This document shows positions 26,335 to 35,714 of a stretch of DNA of 64,000 nt, piece by piece. The notes beneath the pieces are model-generated. The model made no database searches, was not told where the DNA came from, and saw only the letters and a program-made list of their open reading frames with translations. Every line of letters begins with the position of its first letter. Within the stretch, counting starts at the first letter, position 1. This DNA is from Candidatus Latescibacterota bacterium (GTDB taxonomy: Bacteria > JAAXHH01): NCBI GenBank assembly GCA_022822725.1, contig JAJEAN010000002.1:62001-126000 (forward strand), read 5' to 3'. Position numbers and translations under genes: made by a program.

Positions 26335-27195
26335 ATGGAAAGACAGTCAATGAACAGTGAATTTGGAAGGACCCGAAGGACCGGAAGGGCCGGCAAGACC
26401 GGTAGGACCGGCGCACTCAGTTACCTGGTCCCGGGTCTTCTGCTGGTTCTGGCGACACTCTTCGGCGCTTCTACGGTCCACGGATCCGAAGGCGAACCGG
26501 CGATCTGGCGTAAAATGGTGCGTGCGTCGACCACCGTGCACGAGGTTTTTCTTTCCCGTACCCCGCAGATCGTGATCTACGGCAACGGCCTCGTCGTGTT
26601 CCGGGACGACGATGCCCGCGCGCCGTATCGCCACGTCCGGCTGGAAGGCGAGGAAGTGCCCGGACTGTACCTGGTCATGCAGACCACCTTCGGCCTTTCG
26701 AGCCTGACCAACGAATGGCTCGATAACGAGTTGGTCTACGCCAGGAGCATACAGGAGCCCTTTCGAGATAACAACGACAGGGTGACCATCTGGATCGGCA
26801 TGCACTCCCCGCCGAGTCTGCACACCTACTCGCCCGCGCTGCTCAAGGCCCGTTCCGTCAACGACGTGATCGCACCGGCGTGGAACGCCATGTACAAGTT
26901 CAACCTATTCCTCATCGGGTTCACCCATCCCAGGGCCGAACCCTACGTCCCCGACCGCGTCGAGATCGCCGTGCAGCATTTGCCCCGTTACATGTCGGAC
27001 CAGTCCGGCGAGGCCGTGGACTGGCCGCTGGATTCGGTCGACCTGGCCGAGGTGAAGGGGAAGCGTCCGCGAGGTTACCGCACGCTCACCGGATCATCGG
27101 CCCGCGAAGCCTTCGGGCTGCTGACCGGGAACCAGGTGATTCGCGCCGGCGATCAGCTGTACCTCGTCTGGGTGCGCCCGGTCCTGCTTCCCTGA
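26335..27195 (+). CDS. Exported or membrane-anchored protein of unknown function
   Basis: This 286-residue protein has a basic N-terminus with an RTG/KTG repeat, followed by a hydrophobic segment (YLVPGLLLVLATLFGASTVHG) acting as signal or anchor. The mature part is beta-rich: HEVFLSRTPQIVIYGNGLVVF, VPGLYLVMQTTFGLSSLTNE, DRVTIWIGMHSPPSLHTYSP. No family is recognised. GGGAG lies 5 nt before the ATG at 26335. It is convergent with the sugar ABC operon, 17 nt apart. Confidence 0.65.
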   Translation: MERQSMNSEFGRTRRTGRAGKTGRTGALSYLVPGLLLVLATLFGASTVHGSEGEPAIWRKMVRASTTVHEVFLSRTPQIVIYGNGLVVFRDDDARAPYRHVRLEGEEVPGLYLVMQTTFGLSSLTNEWLDNELVYARSIQEPFRDNNDRVTIWIGMHSPPSLHTYSPALLKARSVNDVIAPAWNAMYKFNLFLIGFTHPRAEPYVPDRVEIAVQHLPRYMSDQSGEAVDWPLDSVDLAEVKGKRPRGYRTLTGSSAREAFGLLTGNQVIRAGDQLYLVWVRPVLLP

Positions 27196-27212
27196 TTAGA
27201 CACCGGACTCCC

Positions 27213-28046
27213 TCAGCCCTTCACCGCCCCCAATGCCAATCCCCTGACCATGTACCGCTGGACGAAGGCGAATACGGCCAGTGCGGGAAGCAGCGCCAGC
27301 GTAGCGCCGGCCATCATGCGACCCCAGTGGACGTCGTACTTGCTGATGAAGTTGTACAGGCCCACGGGCAGGGTGAAGGTTGATTCCGTATTCAAAAACA
27401 TTACCGCGAAAAGCAGTTCGTTCCAGGCGCCGATGAAGGCGAACAGAAAGGTGGCGATCAACCCCGGACGGGCCAGCGGCACGGCCACGCGCAGGATCGC
27501 ACCCATCCGGTTGCACCCGTCCACCATGGCGGCCTCTTCGAGTTCCGACGGGACGCCCGCGAAGAAGCCCTGCATCATGAGCGTGCAGAAGGGGATGTTC
27601 AGCACGGTATATATGATCATCAGGCTGTAGAGTGTGTCGAGCAGGCCGAGCATCCGGAAGATGATGAAGAGCGGGACGATGAGCACCACCACGGGCATCA
27701 TCTGGGTCGACAGGAAGACCAAGAGGGTGGCCTGGCGTCCCCGGAACCGGTAGCGCGCAAGGGCGTAGCCTCCCAGCACGGACACGGTGAGCGTGCAGGC
27801 CGAGGCCAGGCTGGCGACCGTGAGGCTGTTGGTGAAGAACCGGGGGATGTCGGTACGCAGGAAGACCTCGGCGTAGTGTTCCAGCGTAGGCGCCGAGGGG
27901 AAATAGCGCAGGGGCCATACGAAGAGGTCCTGCGCCGGCGTAAGGGAAGTGACCACCATCCAGTACACGGGGAAAACGGCGAAAACGAAGAACGCGCACA
28001 GTCCGGTGAACTGAATCAGTCGGCGCATTGGATGCATGCGGATCAT
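27213..28046 (-). CDS. Carbohydrate ABC transporter permease (MalG-like)
   Basis: A 277-residue inner-membrane permease of the CUT1 sugar importer type with six predicted helices. The N-terminus carries VFPVYWMVVTSLTPAQDLF and the cytoplasmic EAA loop is PSELEEAAMVDGCNRMGAIL near 175-195. It is the last gene of a minus-strand unit: two binding proteins, MalF-like, MalG-like. GAGGCAGGA precedes the ATG. No ATPase gene follows, so energy may come from a shared MsmK-like ATPase elsewhere. Confidence 0.92.
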   Translation of the reverse strand: MIRMHPMRRLIQFTGLCAFFVFAVFPVYWMVVTSLTPAQDLFVWPLRYFPSAPTLEHYAEVFLRTDIPRFFTNSLTVASLASACTLTVSVLGGYALARYRFRGRQATLLVFLSTQMMPVVVLIVPLFIIFRMLGLLDTLYSLMIIYTVLNIPFCTLMMQGFFAGVPSELEEAAMVDGCNRMGAILRVAVPLARPGLIATFLFAFIGAWNELLFAVMFLNTESTFTLPVGLYNFISKYDVHWGRMMAGATLALLPALAVFAFVQRYMVRGLALGAVKG

Positions 28047-28056
28047 CGTTCCTGCC

Positions 28057-28139
28057 TCAAATGGCGGCCTCGTCGCATCAAATTGCGGCCTCGTCGCATT
28101 AGTTGGCGGCCTCGTCCATCAAATGGCGGCCTCGTCGCC
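28057..28139 (-). repeat. Four-copy 21-nt tandem repeat at the end of the MalF-like gene
   Basis: Four copies of about 21 nt (28057, 28078, 28099, 28119) lie head to tail. The innermost encodes the true C-terminus GDEAAI-stop; the others repeat that sequence, each with a TGA- or TAA-type end, in the short gap before the MalG-like gene. Confidence 0.92.
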
Positions 28140-29000
28140 GTAGAACCTGGTGACGCGGAGGAAAACGGCGGTGAAGGCCAGGGAGACCACGGTCAACGCC
28201 ACGCCCAGGGCGGCCGAATACCCGAAATCCAGGCCCAGGAAGGCCTTCTGGAACACGTAGAGCGCCAGGGTCCGGGAAGCCCCGGCCGGCCCGCCTCCGG
28301 TCATGACCCAGATCAGGTCCGCCCAGTTGAAGATCCAGATCGCCCGGAGCAGGATGGTAATGACTATGGCCGTCTTCACCATGGGCGCGGTGACGCGCCA
28401 GAAGGACTGCCAGGCCGTGGCGCCGTCCATGTCGGCCGCTTCGTACAGGCTCGGCGGGATGGCCTGGAGAGCGGCGAAGAGCATGACGGCGAAGAAGGTG
28501 ACCCCAAACCAGATGTTGGCGAGCACGCAGGCGAGGAGCGCCGTCTCCTCGCGGGACAGGAACCCGACTTTCTGATCCAGCAGGCCGGCACGGATGAGCA
28601 GGTCGTTGACAAGCCCGAATTCCCCGTTCAGCAGCCAGGCCCAGATGATGGCTATCAGGAAGCCCGATACCGCCCACGGTGCGAAGACGACGGCCTGGAA
28701 GATCCCGCGACCCCTGAACCGGGTGCTGTTGAGCAGCAGCGCCAGGCAGAAACCGAGCAGGAACTGGAAGAACAGCGAAACGACCACCCAGACCACGGAG
28801 TTCCACAGGCTCCGCCAGAAATACTCGTCCCCGAGCATGAACGCGTACTGATCCAGCCCCACAAAGGGCGTGTTGAGGGGATCCATGAGCTGGTATTCCC
28901 GCAGGGACAGCAGGAACACCGTGGCCATGGGGTAGAACAGGAATCCCGCAATGAGCAGGTAGGCCGGCGCCAGGAGCAGGTAGGGATCGGCCTTCTTCAT
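28119..29000 (-). CDS. Carbohydrate ABC transporter permease (MalF-like)
   Basis: A 293-residue CUT1 permease: DPYLLLAPAYLLIAGFLFYP at the start, six helices, and the EAA loop PPSLYEAADMDGATAWQSFW near 195-215. Its ATG overlaps the stop of the preceding binding-protein gene by four bases, so the two are translationally coupled. The last six codons and stop are repeated in tandem downstream. With the MalG-like protein it forms the channel. Confidence 0.92.
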   Translation of the reverse strand: MKKADPYLLLAPAYLLIAGFLFYPMATVFLLSLREYQLMDPLNTPFVGLDQYAFMLGDEYFWRSLWNSVVWVVVSLFFQFLLGFCLALLLNSTRFRGRGIFQAVVFAPWAVSGFLIAIIWAWLLNGEFGLVNDLLIRAGLLDQKVGFLSREETALLACVLANIWFGVTFFAVMLFAALQAIPPSLYEAADMDGATAWQSFWRVTAPMVKTAIVITILLRAIWIFNWADLIWVMTGGGPAGASRTLALYVFQKAFLGLDFGYSAALGVALTVVSLAFTAVFLRVTRFYGDEAAI

Positions 29001-30373
29001 GGTGCGAGGGATTGCGCGGTGCCGGGCGGACGCGGCGTATCGGGTCCGTGGCGTTCCACGTAACGCTGCTGGGCCCGGCCCAGGAAACCGGCCAGCCGGT
29101 CGAGTGTTTCCTGCGGCGACTGTCGGCCGAGGAGCATCTTCTGCTGTTCCTCGGTGACCAGCACCTCGATGAATTCACCCATTTCGGGCAGGTAGCTCGG
29201 GTACCAGTTCTGCAGGAGACTCGTATTTGTGGCCATGTCCATGAACGGGCGCAGGAACCCCTGGCCGAAGTAGGGGTCGTCCATGCCCTGTTTCACCGTC
29301 GGCAGCACGCTCGCGTCCTTGCTGTAGGCGATGAGCTGCTCCGGCGACATCATCCATTCGTAGAACGCCAGGGCGCCGTCGGGGTTCTTCGCATTCCTGG
29401 AAATCGACAGGATCCAGATGTCGTTGGAGGCCACGTGGGCCCGGGGCCCGGCAGGCATGGGCGCCGTGACCAGGGTCGATTCATCCATGCCGTGATCCAG
29501 GCAGGTGCGTACCACTTCCGGGTCCTGCTCGATACACCCGCAGATCCCGGACCAGAAACCCTGCACCAGTTCGTTGTATCCCCAGTTCACGGCGTCCGCC
29601 GGCGCCAGCCCGTCCCGGTAGATATCGTTCCAGTAGGTCAGTCCTGCCACGTGTTCAGGGCTGTTGATGATGCAGTTCTGGTCTTCGTCGAACCATTCGT
29701 TCGTGCCGGAGAACTCCTCCAGGATGGGCCACCAGGTCCAGAAGCCCCCGCGGGCCCCGCGCAGGGCGTAGCCGTAACGCCCCCGGTCCCGGTCGGTGAT
29801 CCGTTCGAGCAAAGCGCGCCAGCCGGCCCGCGTCGACGCGGTTTCAAGTCCCTGCTCTTCCAGCCACTGCCTGCGATAGAACATGGCCCGCGTCGTAAGT
29901 TCCAGGGGCAGGCCGTAGACCCGGCCTTCCTCGATAGCCGTGCTGCTCTCGCACCGGAGCAGGGCCGTCTGTGTGAAGGCGTCGCGATGGGGCCACGACG
30001 CGTGCCAGGACGTCAGGTCCTCGATGGCGCCCATGGCCCGGAACTCGGCCATCCACTGGCCCGTCGCCGTGATCACGTCGGGCGGGTTGCCACCGGCGAT
30101 CATGGTCAGCAGCTTGGCGTGACCCTGGTCCCACGGCACGGGCATCACTTCCACGCGCAGGTCGTCCCGCAAGGCCATGAAGCGGTCGACCTGGCGGGCG
30201 AGGGCCTGGTTCTTCACCTCGCCCATCGGGCTGAAGACCGTGACGGTCCGGCCGTCGTCGCCACCTCCACAGCCCAGCACGGCCACCCCCGCGGCGACGG
30301 TGCCGCCGAGCCTTAGTGCGTCGCGCCGGGTCATGTGCCCGGGCCTCGAGCCGCGTTTTGTGGGAAGGCGCAT
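28997..30373 (-). CDS. Extracellular sugar-binding lipoprotein of ABC importer (copy 1)
   Basis: The 458-residue protein has a twin-arginine start (TRRDALRLGG) and a lipobox (VAVLGCGGG), so it is probably a Tat-exported lipoprotein. It belongs to family 1 extracellular solute-binding proteins: PVPWDQGHAKLLTMIAGGNP near 80, RYGYALRGARGGFW near 200, and WYPSYLPEMGEF near the end. It is clearly paralogous along its full length to the gene just upstream. GAAGGA is 8 nt before the ATG at 30373; an internal ATG 13 codons in is possible. Confidence 0.9.
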   Translation of the reverse strand: MRLPTKRGSRPGHMTRRDALRLGGTVAAGVAVLGCGGGDDGRTVTVFSPMGEVKNQALARQVDRFMALRDDLRVEVMPVPWDQGHAKLLTMIAGGNPPDVITATGQWMAEFRAMGAIEDLTSWHASWPHRDAFTQTALLRCESSTAIEEGRVYGLPLELTTRAMFYRRQWLEEQGLETASTRAGWRALLERITDRDRGRYGYALRGARGGFWTWWPILEEFSGTNEWFDEDQNCIINSPEHVAGLTYWNDIYRDGLAPADAVNWGYNELVQGFWSGICGCIEQDPEVVRTCLDHGMDESTLVTAPMPAGPRAHVASNDIWILSISRNAKNPDGALAFYEWMMSPEQLIAYSKDASVLPTVKQGMDDPYFGQGFLRPFMDMATNTSLLQNWYPSYLPEMGEFIEVLVTEEQQKMLLGRQSPQETLDRLAGFLGRAQQRYVERHGPDTPRPPGTAQSLAP

Positions 30374-30430
30374 CGAACCGATCCTTCTTTTTTACCGTGG
30401 GAGTGTCCGTTGGTCCGGTCGTCCGGGACC

Positions 30431-30490
30431 GTCGCGCTATGCCCGGGACCACCGCGCTATGCCGGCGGCTACGCTATGCCGGCGGCCGCG
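30431..30490 (-). repeat. 20-nt tandem repeat at the end of binding-protein copy 2
   Basis: Three copies of about 20 nt, each with gctatgcc (GGCATAG on the minus strand), cover and follow the stop codon at 30474 in the gap between the two binding-protein genes. Confidence 0.75.
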
Positions 30491-31880
30491 GTGTATCCGG
30501 GCCGTGCCGGTCCACGTACTTCTGCTGCGCCCGGGTGAGGAAGTCGGCCAGCCGGTCGAGCGTCTCCTGGGGAGACTGCCGCCGCAGCAGCATTTTCTGT
30601 TGCTCCTCGGTCACCCGCACCTCCAGAAACTCTCCCATCTCGGGCAGGTAGTTGGGATACCAGTTCTGCAGGATGGCCGGATCCGTGACCATTTCCACGA
30701 AGGAGCGGTATAGGCCCTGTCCAAATGCGGGGTCCTTCATCGCATCGGCGAAAGGCGGGATCATGTTGACGTCCCTGCAGTACCTGAGCCGCTGTTCGGG
30801 CGCCATGAGCCAGCCGAGGAAGGTCCAGGCTTCGTCCTTGTGCGCGGAGGCCGAAGACATGGACGTATACCCCCCGTCGGACAGGGCCACACGGGCCCTG
30901 GGACCGGCAGGCATGACCGTGATGGCGAGGCTGTCTTCGTCCAGGCCGTGCTCCAGGCAGGTCCGGACGACCTCGGGGTCCTGCTCCATCGTGCCGCAGA
31001 GCCCCGACCAGAACCCCTGGACCAGTTCGTTGAAACCCCAGTTCAGCGAGTCGGGCGGCGCGAGTCCGTCCTGGTAGAGGTCGTTCCAGTAGGACAGGCC
31101 CGCCACATGGTCCGGACTGTTGATGACGCACCGGTGGTCTTCGTCGAACCAGGCGTTCGAACCGGCAAATTCCTGAGCGATGGCCCACCACGACCAGAAT
31201 CCGCCCCGGGCTCCCCGGAGCGCGTATCCGTAGCGCTGCCTGCCCGGGTCCGTGATCTGCTCTAGCAAAGCGCGCCATTCTCCGCGCGTCTCTGCCGGTG
31301 CCAGGCCGTGTTCGTCGAGCCACTCGGTGCGGTAGTACATGGCGCGGACGGCCACCTCCGTGGGCAGGCCGAATACCTGGTCGCCGTCGAAGGCCATGGT
31401 CGCACGGGTCAGCCGCTTCACCTGTTCCGTATAGCCCTGGAGATGGGGCCAGTCCCGCACCCACGGCCCGAGGTCCTCGAGGGCGCCCATGGCCCGGAAC
31501 TCGGTCATCCACCAGCTGGGAATGGTCATGACGTCGGGCGGCGCGCCGCCCAGGATCGCGGTGAGGTATTTCGAATGGGCCTGGTCCCAGGGCACCTTGA
31601 CGTGCTCGATCCGGATACCGGGATGGATCTCCATGAACTCCGCGATGAGCGGCTCCAGCGCCCGGTGCTTCTCCAGCGTCTGGGCCGTCATGAAGCGCAC
31701 GGTCGTCCGGCCGGTCCGGCCATTCCCGCCCGATCGGTCGTCGCCGCCGCCGCAACCGGTCACGGCCGCGCTGAGCAGGGTGCCGCCTCCGAGCAGGGCG
31801 CTACTTCCGAGCAGGGCGCCGCCGCCGATTTTCAGGGCTTCGCGCCTGGTTATTTTCCTGGGTTTGGCAGATGCGCTCAT
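30474..31880 (-). CDS. Extracellular sugar-binding lipoprotein of ABC importer (copy 2)
   Basis: The 468-residue paralogue of the downstream binding protein shares KVPWDQAHSKYLTAILGGAP, RYGYALRGARGGFWSWW, NELVQGFWSGLCG and WYPNYLPEMGEFLEV. The leader has KITRREALKIGGGALLGSSA with a Gly/Leu repeat and then the lipobox VTGCGGG. Having two binding proteins with one permease pair suggests uptake of two related sugars. The adjacent GH51 gene upstream points to arabinose-containing oligosaccharides; that is inference. Confidence 0.9.
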   Translation of the reverse strand: MSASAKPRKITRREALKIGGGALLGSSALLGGGTLLSAAVTGCGGGDDRSGGNGRTGRTTVRFMTAQTLEKHRALEPLIAEFMEIHPGIRIEHVKVPWDQAHSKYLTAILGGAPPDVMTIPSWWMTEFRAMGALEDLGPWVRDWPHLQGYTEQVKRLTRATMAFDGDQVFGLPTEVAVRAMYYRTEWLDEHGLAPAETRGEWRALLEQITDPGRQRYGYALRGARGGFWSWWAIAQEFAGSNAWFDEDHRCVINSPDHVAGLSYWNDLYQDGLAPPDSLNWGFNELVQGFWSGLCGTMEQDPEVVRTCLEHGLDEDSLAITVMPAGPRARVALSDGGYTSMSSASAHKDEAWTFLGWLMAPEQRLRYCRDVNMIPPFADAMKDPAFGQGLYRSFVEMVTDPAILQNWYPNYLPEMGEFLEVRVTEEQQKMLLRRQSPQETLDRLADFLTRAQQKYVDRHGPDTPRPPA

Positions 31881-31914
31881 GGGATGGATGGGACGATGAT
31901 GCGGACGGCGCGGC

Positions 31915-33414
31915 CTACCACTTCTCGAGTTCGAAGGTCATCGCCGCGAATGAGAGCGGAGGAAGAAAACACTGGCACCTGCCCCCGGCGACCTTGATCT
32001 CCCGGTAGGGCCGCTTGCCGACCAGGTCGGGCTGCTCGAACGTGTTGGCCGCCTTCGGGTCCCGACCTCCGGTGAGAATCTCGGCGCTGACCAGCGATTC
32101 GATCGGCCGGTCTTCGAGCACGATGCGCAGGGGTACGTCGGCGTCGGTACTGCGATTCGTGACGAAGACGTGCAGTAAGCGGTCGTGCTGTATCATGGCG
32201 GCGTCGACGTAGTTTACCCGCCCATAACTTTCGCTCATGTAACCCGCGCCGTCCACGAAAGTCCGCAGCGAGGTGCCTTCCTGCCGCCCCGCGTACATGG
32301 TGAAGGGATGGTAGATGGACTGAACGAGCAGGTCGTCTCCCCGTGTGATCAGCGGGGCGATGACGTTGACGATCTGGGCGATGTTCGCGATGCGGACCGA
32401 GTCGGCGTGGCGCACGAAGCTGTTCAGGAATCCGGACACGACGAGGGCGTCTTCGAGGTTGTACACCTCCTCCACCAGGTGCGGCGCGAACTTTCCTTCA
32501 CCGTCGGTTTCGCGGTTCTTGTACCACACATTCCATTCGTCGAAGCACAGGTACGTGCGTTTTTTGCTCCGCCGCCTGGCCTGGATGTAGCGGCAAACCG
32601 CGTCCATTTCCTCGATCTGCCGGTCGATGGAACTGGTGACCGCCAGGTAGTCCGGCGTATCGTCCTTCGGGTTGCCCACGTAACGATGCAGGCTGATGTA
32701 GTCGGCGTAGTCTCCCAGGTAGTCGAGCACCTGCCGGTCCCATTCCATGTAGGTGTCGAACATGTCCACGGAGCAGGAACCGCAGGCGACCAGCTCGATC
32801 CGCCGGTCCACGTCCTTCATCATCTTCGCGGCCTGCTGGGCCCGGATCGCGTACTGGTCCGCCGGCACGTGGCCGAGCTGCCAGTGGCCGTCCATCTCGT
32901 TCCCCAGGCACCACAGGCGAACGTCGTAGGGCATCTCCTGCCCGTTGCCCGCCCGAATGTCGGCGAAGTTCGTGCCCGCCGGACAATTGCAATACTCGAC
33001 CCAGTTCCGGGCTTCCTCGGGCGTACCCGTGCCGAGGTTGACCGTGAGCATGGGCTGCCAGTCCATTTTTCGGCACAGCCGGATGAACTCGTCCGTGCCG
33101 AAAGCGTTCGGCTCGATGCTCTGCCAGGCGAGTTCGCGCACGGTGGGACGCAGCTTCTGCGGGCCCACGCCGTCCATCCAGTGGTAGCCGGACGCGAAGT
33201 TGCCGCCGGGATACCGCATGACGGTCATGGCCTGGCGTTTCATCGCATCCATAACGTCCTTGCGGAACCCGTCCTCGTCCGCGTGACCGCAGTCCGGGTC
33301 GTACACGCCCTCGTAGACGGCCCTGCCCATATGCTCCAGGAAGCCTCCGAAGATCCTCGGATCGACGGGTGCGATCTGGAATTTCGTGTGTGCGTATAGT
33401 GTCGTCTGGCGCAT
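31915..33414 (-). CDS. abfA: GH51 alpha-L-arabinofuranosidase
   Basis: The 499-residue enzyme matches intracellular GH51: FGGFLEHMGRAVYEGVYDP at 22-40, MRYPGGNFASGYHW near 66, acid/base Glu in LGNEMDG near 173 and nucleophile Glu in CFDEWNVW near 292, followed by the C-terminal beta domain. It releases terminal L-arabinofuranose from arabino-oligosaccharides in the cytoplasm; no signal peptide is seen. It is the first gene of the minus-strand unit with the two binding proteins and MalFG-like permeases, giving a coherent uptake-and-hydrolysis locus. Confidence 0.95.
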   Translation of the reverse strand: MRQTTLYAHTKFQIAPVDPRIFGGFLEHMGRAVYEGVYDPDCGHADEDGFRKDVMDAMKRQAMTVMRYPGGNFASGYHWMDGVGPQKLRPTVRELAWQSIEPNAFGTDEFIRLCRKMDWQPMLTVNLGTGTPEEARNWVEYCNCPAGTNFADIRAGNGQEMPYDVRLWCLGNEMDGHWQLGHVPADQYAIRAQQAAKMMKDVDRRIELVACGSCSVDMFDTYMEWDRQVLDYLGDYADYISLHRYVGNPKDDTPDYLAVTSSIDRQIEEMDAVCRYIQARRRSKKRTYLCFDEWNVWYKNRETDGEGKFAPHLVEEVYNLEDALVVSGFLNSFVRHADSVRIANIAQIVNVIAPLITRGDDLLVQSIYHPFTMYAGRQEGTSLRTFVDGAGYMSESYGRVNYVDAAMIQHDRLLHVFVTNRSTDADVPLRIVLEDRPIESLVSAEILTGGRDPKAANTFEQPDLVGKRPYREIKVAGGRCQCFLPPLSFAAMTFELEKW

Positions 33415-33438
33415 ACCGTCCGCGTTTCCGAAAAGGAT

Positions 33439-34455
33439 TTATACCACCTGGGCCGTGGTCTTGTAGTGCATCTTGGCCACGGAAGGCAGTTTGTCCACGC
33501 CGTGCCGTTCGACGTATTTCCTGCCGGCGGCGACGACCGGCGCACCCGCGCCCTTGGGCAGGATGAGGCCGGCCTCGCTCGACAGCCTTTCCAGGTATTC
33601 CAGGAACCGGTCCCGGGCGAGAATGGACGCCGCGGCGACGGCCAGGTAACGCTCACCGCGGTGTTCCTGGATAAGTTCGATCTCGCGGCCCTTTTTCATG
33701 AGCCGGGACCGGATGTAGCTTTCGTTGCCGAACTGGTCCGTCACGGCCAGTTGACACGGGGCGCATTCCAGCAGGCTTTCGATGGTGCGGGCGTGTCCCC
33801 AGGCCAGCAGATGGTTGAGGTTCCTGCCTTCCCGCCGGAATTCCTCGTACAGCGTGTTGTACCGTTCAGGCGGGATGATCACCTCGCGGTATTTCCCCAC
33901 GCAGATCCGCCTGATCTCGGCCGCCAGCTTGCGGCACCGGTCGTCCCCCAGCTTCTTGGAATCCCGGACTCCCAGGGTCGCCAGCCGTTTCCACGTCCCG
34001 GTTTCGACGAGGACGCCGCCGACCACCAGCGGACCGAAATAGTCGCCCTTGCCGGATTCGTCCGTCCCGATGTGTGGAAGGGGAAGCTTCCGGGTCACGG
34101 CGCCAGTGCCGGATTTAGCGCCGGAGCCGGACCCAGCGGCAGCTCCAGGCCCAGCGCCGTCGCCGGACCCAGTGCCGGCCGTTTCAGCGGGCTCATCAAG
34201 AAAGGGCGAGAGCACGTGCAGGATCACCTGGAGCAGATGGTCCGCCCGTCCCTGGACCATCAGGGTCCCTTTCCTGTACTGCTTGAGAACCAGTCTTTCA
34301 CCTTCGTCCTCGAACGCCAGTACCCAGTCGCACCAGTCTTCGGTCCTGCGCTCCGTCGGGCCGAGGTTTTCCAGGGCGTCGAGGATACCGCGCCGCGTGC
34401 CGGCGTCGCCGATATCGAATCTGCGGGATACGGGTTTCGGGCTGCCTCGGTTCAT
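33439..34455 (-). CDS. rnhC: Ribonuclease HIII
   Basis: The 338-residue protein has an N-terminal substrate-binding domain (VLKQYRKGTLMVQG), a Gly/Ser/Ala-rich linker near 90-120 that is unusually long and repetitive, and the RNase HII/HIII catalytic domain. Active-site acids appear in GTDESGKGDYFGPLVVGGV and VTDQFG; RDSKKLGDD and AAASILARDRFL are also diagnostic. It cleaves the RNA strand of RNA-DNA hybrids. It sits 24 nt after the GH51 gene start and 22 nt from thyX on the same strand. Confidence 0.94.
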   Translation of the reverse strand: MNRGSPKPVSRRFDIGDAGTRRGILDALENLGPTERRTEDWCDWVLAFEDEGERLVLKQYRKGTLMVQGRADHLLQVILHVLSPFLDEPAETAGTGSGDGAGPGAAAGSGSGAKSGTGAVTRKLPLPHIGTDESGKGDYFGPLVVGGVLVETGTWKRLATLGVRDSKKLGDDRCRKLAAEIRRICVGKYREVIIPPERYNTLYEEFRREGRNLNHLLAWGHARTIESLLECAPCQLAVTDQFGNESYIRSRLMKKGREIELIQEHRGERYLAVAAASILARDRFLEYLERLSSEAGLILPKGAGAPVVAAGRKYVERHGVDKLPSVAKMHYKTTAQVV

Positions 34456-34477
34456 CCGTCACCGCTTTCCGGTCGTG

Positions 34478-35506
34478 CTAGGCGGGATCGTCGCCGGACC
34501 GCCACGGAACCGGCATGTTCAGCTTATCCAGCTTGGCCTCGAGCTCGTCCCGCTCCCGGCTGCGGCGCAGCTTGCCTGACTTTGAAACGAATCGGTATTC
34601 CACCAGCAGCTCATGGAGCTTTCCATTGTCACCCGCCTGGACCGCCCGTATGATTTCCCAGTCGAGGCGGGTCAGCTGCATGGCGTTCACGCTGTAGTCC
34701 AGAAAGGCCTGCCAGGCGATGGGACACCAGACCGACACGATGCGGTGCCCGATCAGATGGGCGTACTGCCGGATCTCCCATTGCGCGTGATCATCCATGC
34801 GCAGCAGGAGGAACCGCAGCAGGTTCAGGAGATTCACCTTCCAGTAGGCTTCCGTGTACGTGGAAAGGGGCAGGTCCTTGCGGGCCTGTTCCCGGGCGAT
34901 ACCGGCCTCGATGCGTTCTTCATACCGGGTCCGGGCGGCCTCCTGGAGTTCCCGTTCCCGCTCGGTGAAACGCGCACCCAGTTCCGCGTCGACGAAACCA
35001 CTGCTGCCCTGGCGATTGCCCTCTGCCTGAATCCGCCAGGCATCGGGCGATGTGGCCTGGGCCGCGTCGATCGCCAGCGAATAGCGGGTGCTGTACTCGT
35101 TGACCGAAGCCGTCCTGTGCCGGATCCACTGCCGCCAACAGTCCATGGGCACCCGGAGGTGGATCTTGATGTCGCACATCTCGAAAGGGGTGGTGTGCTG
35201 ATGCCGCATGAGATAGCGGATCAGCCCCCGGTCCTGGTGCACCTGGCGGGTACCGGCGCCGTAGGACACCCGGGCGGCCTGCACGATGGAATGATCGCTG
35301 CCCATGTAGTCCACGACGCGGACGAACCCGTCGTCGAGCACCTTGAAGGGAACGCCCAGGATCTCGTCCAGTTCGGGTACGGTCGGACGGTCGAGATGTT
35401 GCGCTTCGATCTGTTCGGGTACTTCGGGTTCTTCGGACACGGCATCCCGCAGTTTTGGTGCGTGGTATTCCAGGAGAGATTTCAGCGTCCGTTCCGGGTC
35501 GCGCAA
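34478..35506 (-). CDS. thyX: Flavin-dependent thymidylate synthase ThyX
   Basis: The signature RHRTASVNEYSTRYS (residues 129-143) is the exact ThyX motif RHRxxSxNExSxRYS. ThyX makes dTMP from dUMP using FAD, NADPH and methylene-tetrahydrofolate. At 342 residues it is longer than the usual 220-270, with about 55 extra N-terminal and a long C-terminal region. The start is a TTG at 35506, the first possible after an in-frame stop at 35515, with GGTGA 6 nt upstream. A TTGACA-type promoter lies about 35 nt before it. Confidence 0.95.
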   Translation of the reverse strand: MRDPERTLKSLLEYHAPKLRDAVSEEPEVPEQIEAQHLDRPTVPELDEILGVPFKVLDDGFVRVVDYMGSDHSIVQAARVSYGAGTRQVHQDRGLIRYLMRHQHTTPFEMCDIKIHLRVPMDCWRQWIRHRTASVNEYSTRYSLAIDAAQATSPDAWRIQAEGNRQGSSGFVDAELGARFTERERELQEAARTRYEERIEAGIAREQARKDLPLSTYTEAYWKVNLLNLLRFLLLRMDDHAQWEIRQYAHLIGHRIVSVWCPIAWQAFLDYSVNAMQLTRLDWEIIRAVQAGDNGKLHELLVEYRFVSKSGKLRRSRERDELEAKLDKLNMPVPWRSGDDPA

Positions 35507-35536
35507 CGGCGTTCACCATGGAAAATGGACTTGAGG

Positions 35537-35565
35537 ACGTTAACCGGGGCAGGCATGGCTGTCAA
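35537..35565 (-). promoter_or_regulatory. Candidate promoter for thyX
   Basis: On the minus strand, TTGACA (35565-35560), 17 nt, TAACGT (35542-35537). The expected start is about 25 nt before the TTG codon of thyX, and rnhC may share the transcript. Confidence 0.55.
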
Positions 35566-35714
35566 GGCCTTTTGTGGGCTCCGACACGCCGCCCTGGAAG
35601 CGCCTTTTGTTGTTGCGTACCGGACCGTGAAGGCTTTCTTTCTGTGCATCGACGCACAGGATTCCAGCACCCGTTTGACGGTTCGGATCGAATGGGTTCC
35701 AGGGAAGATGCTCC

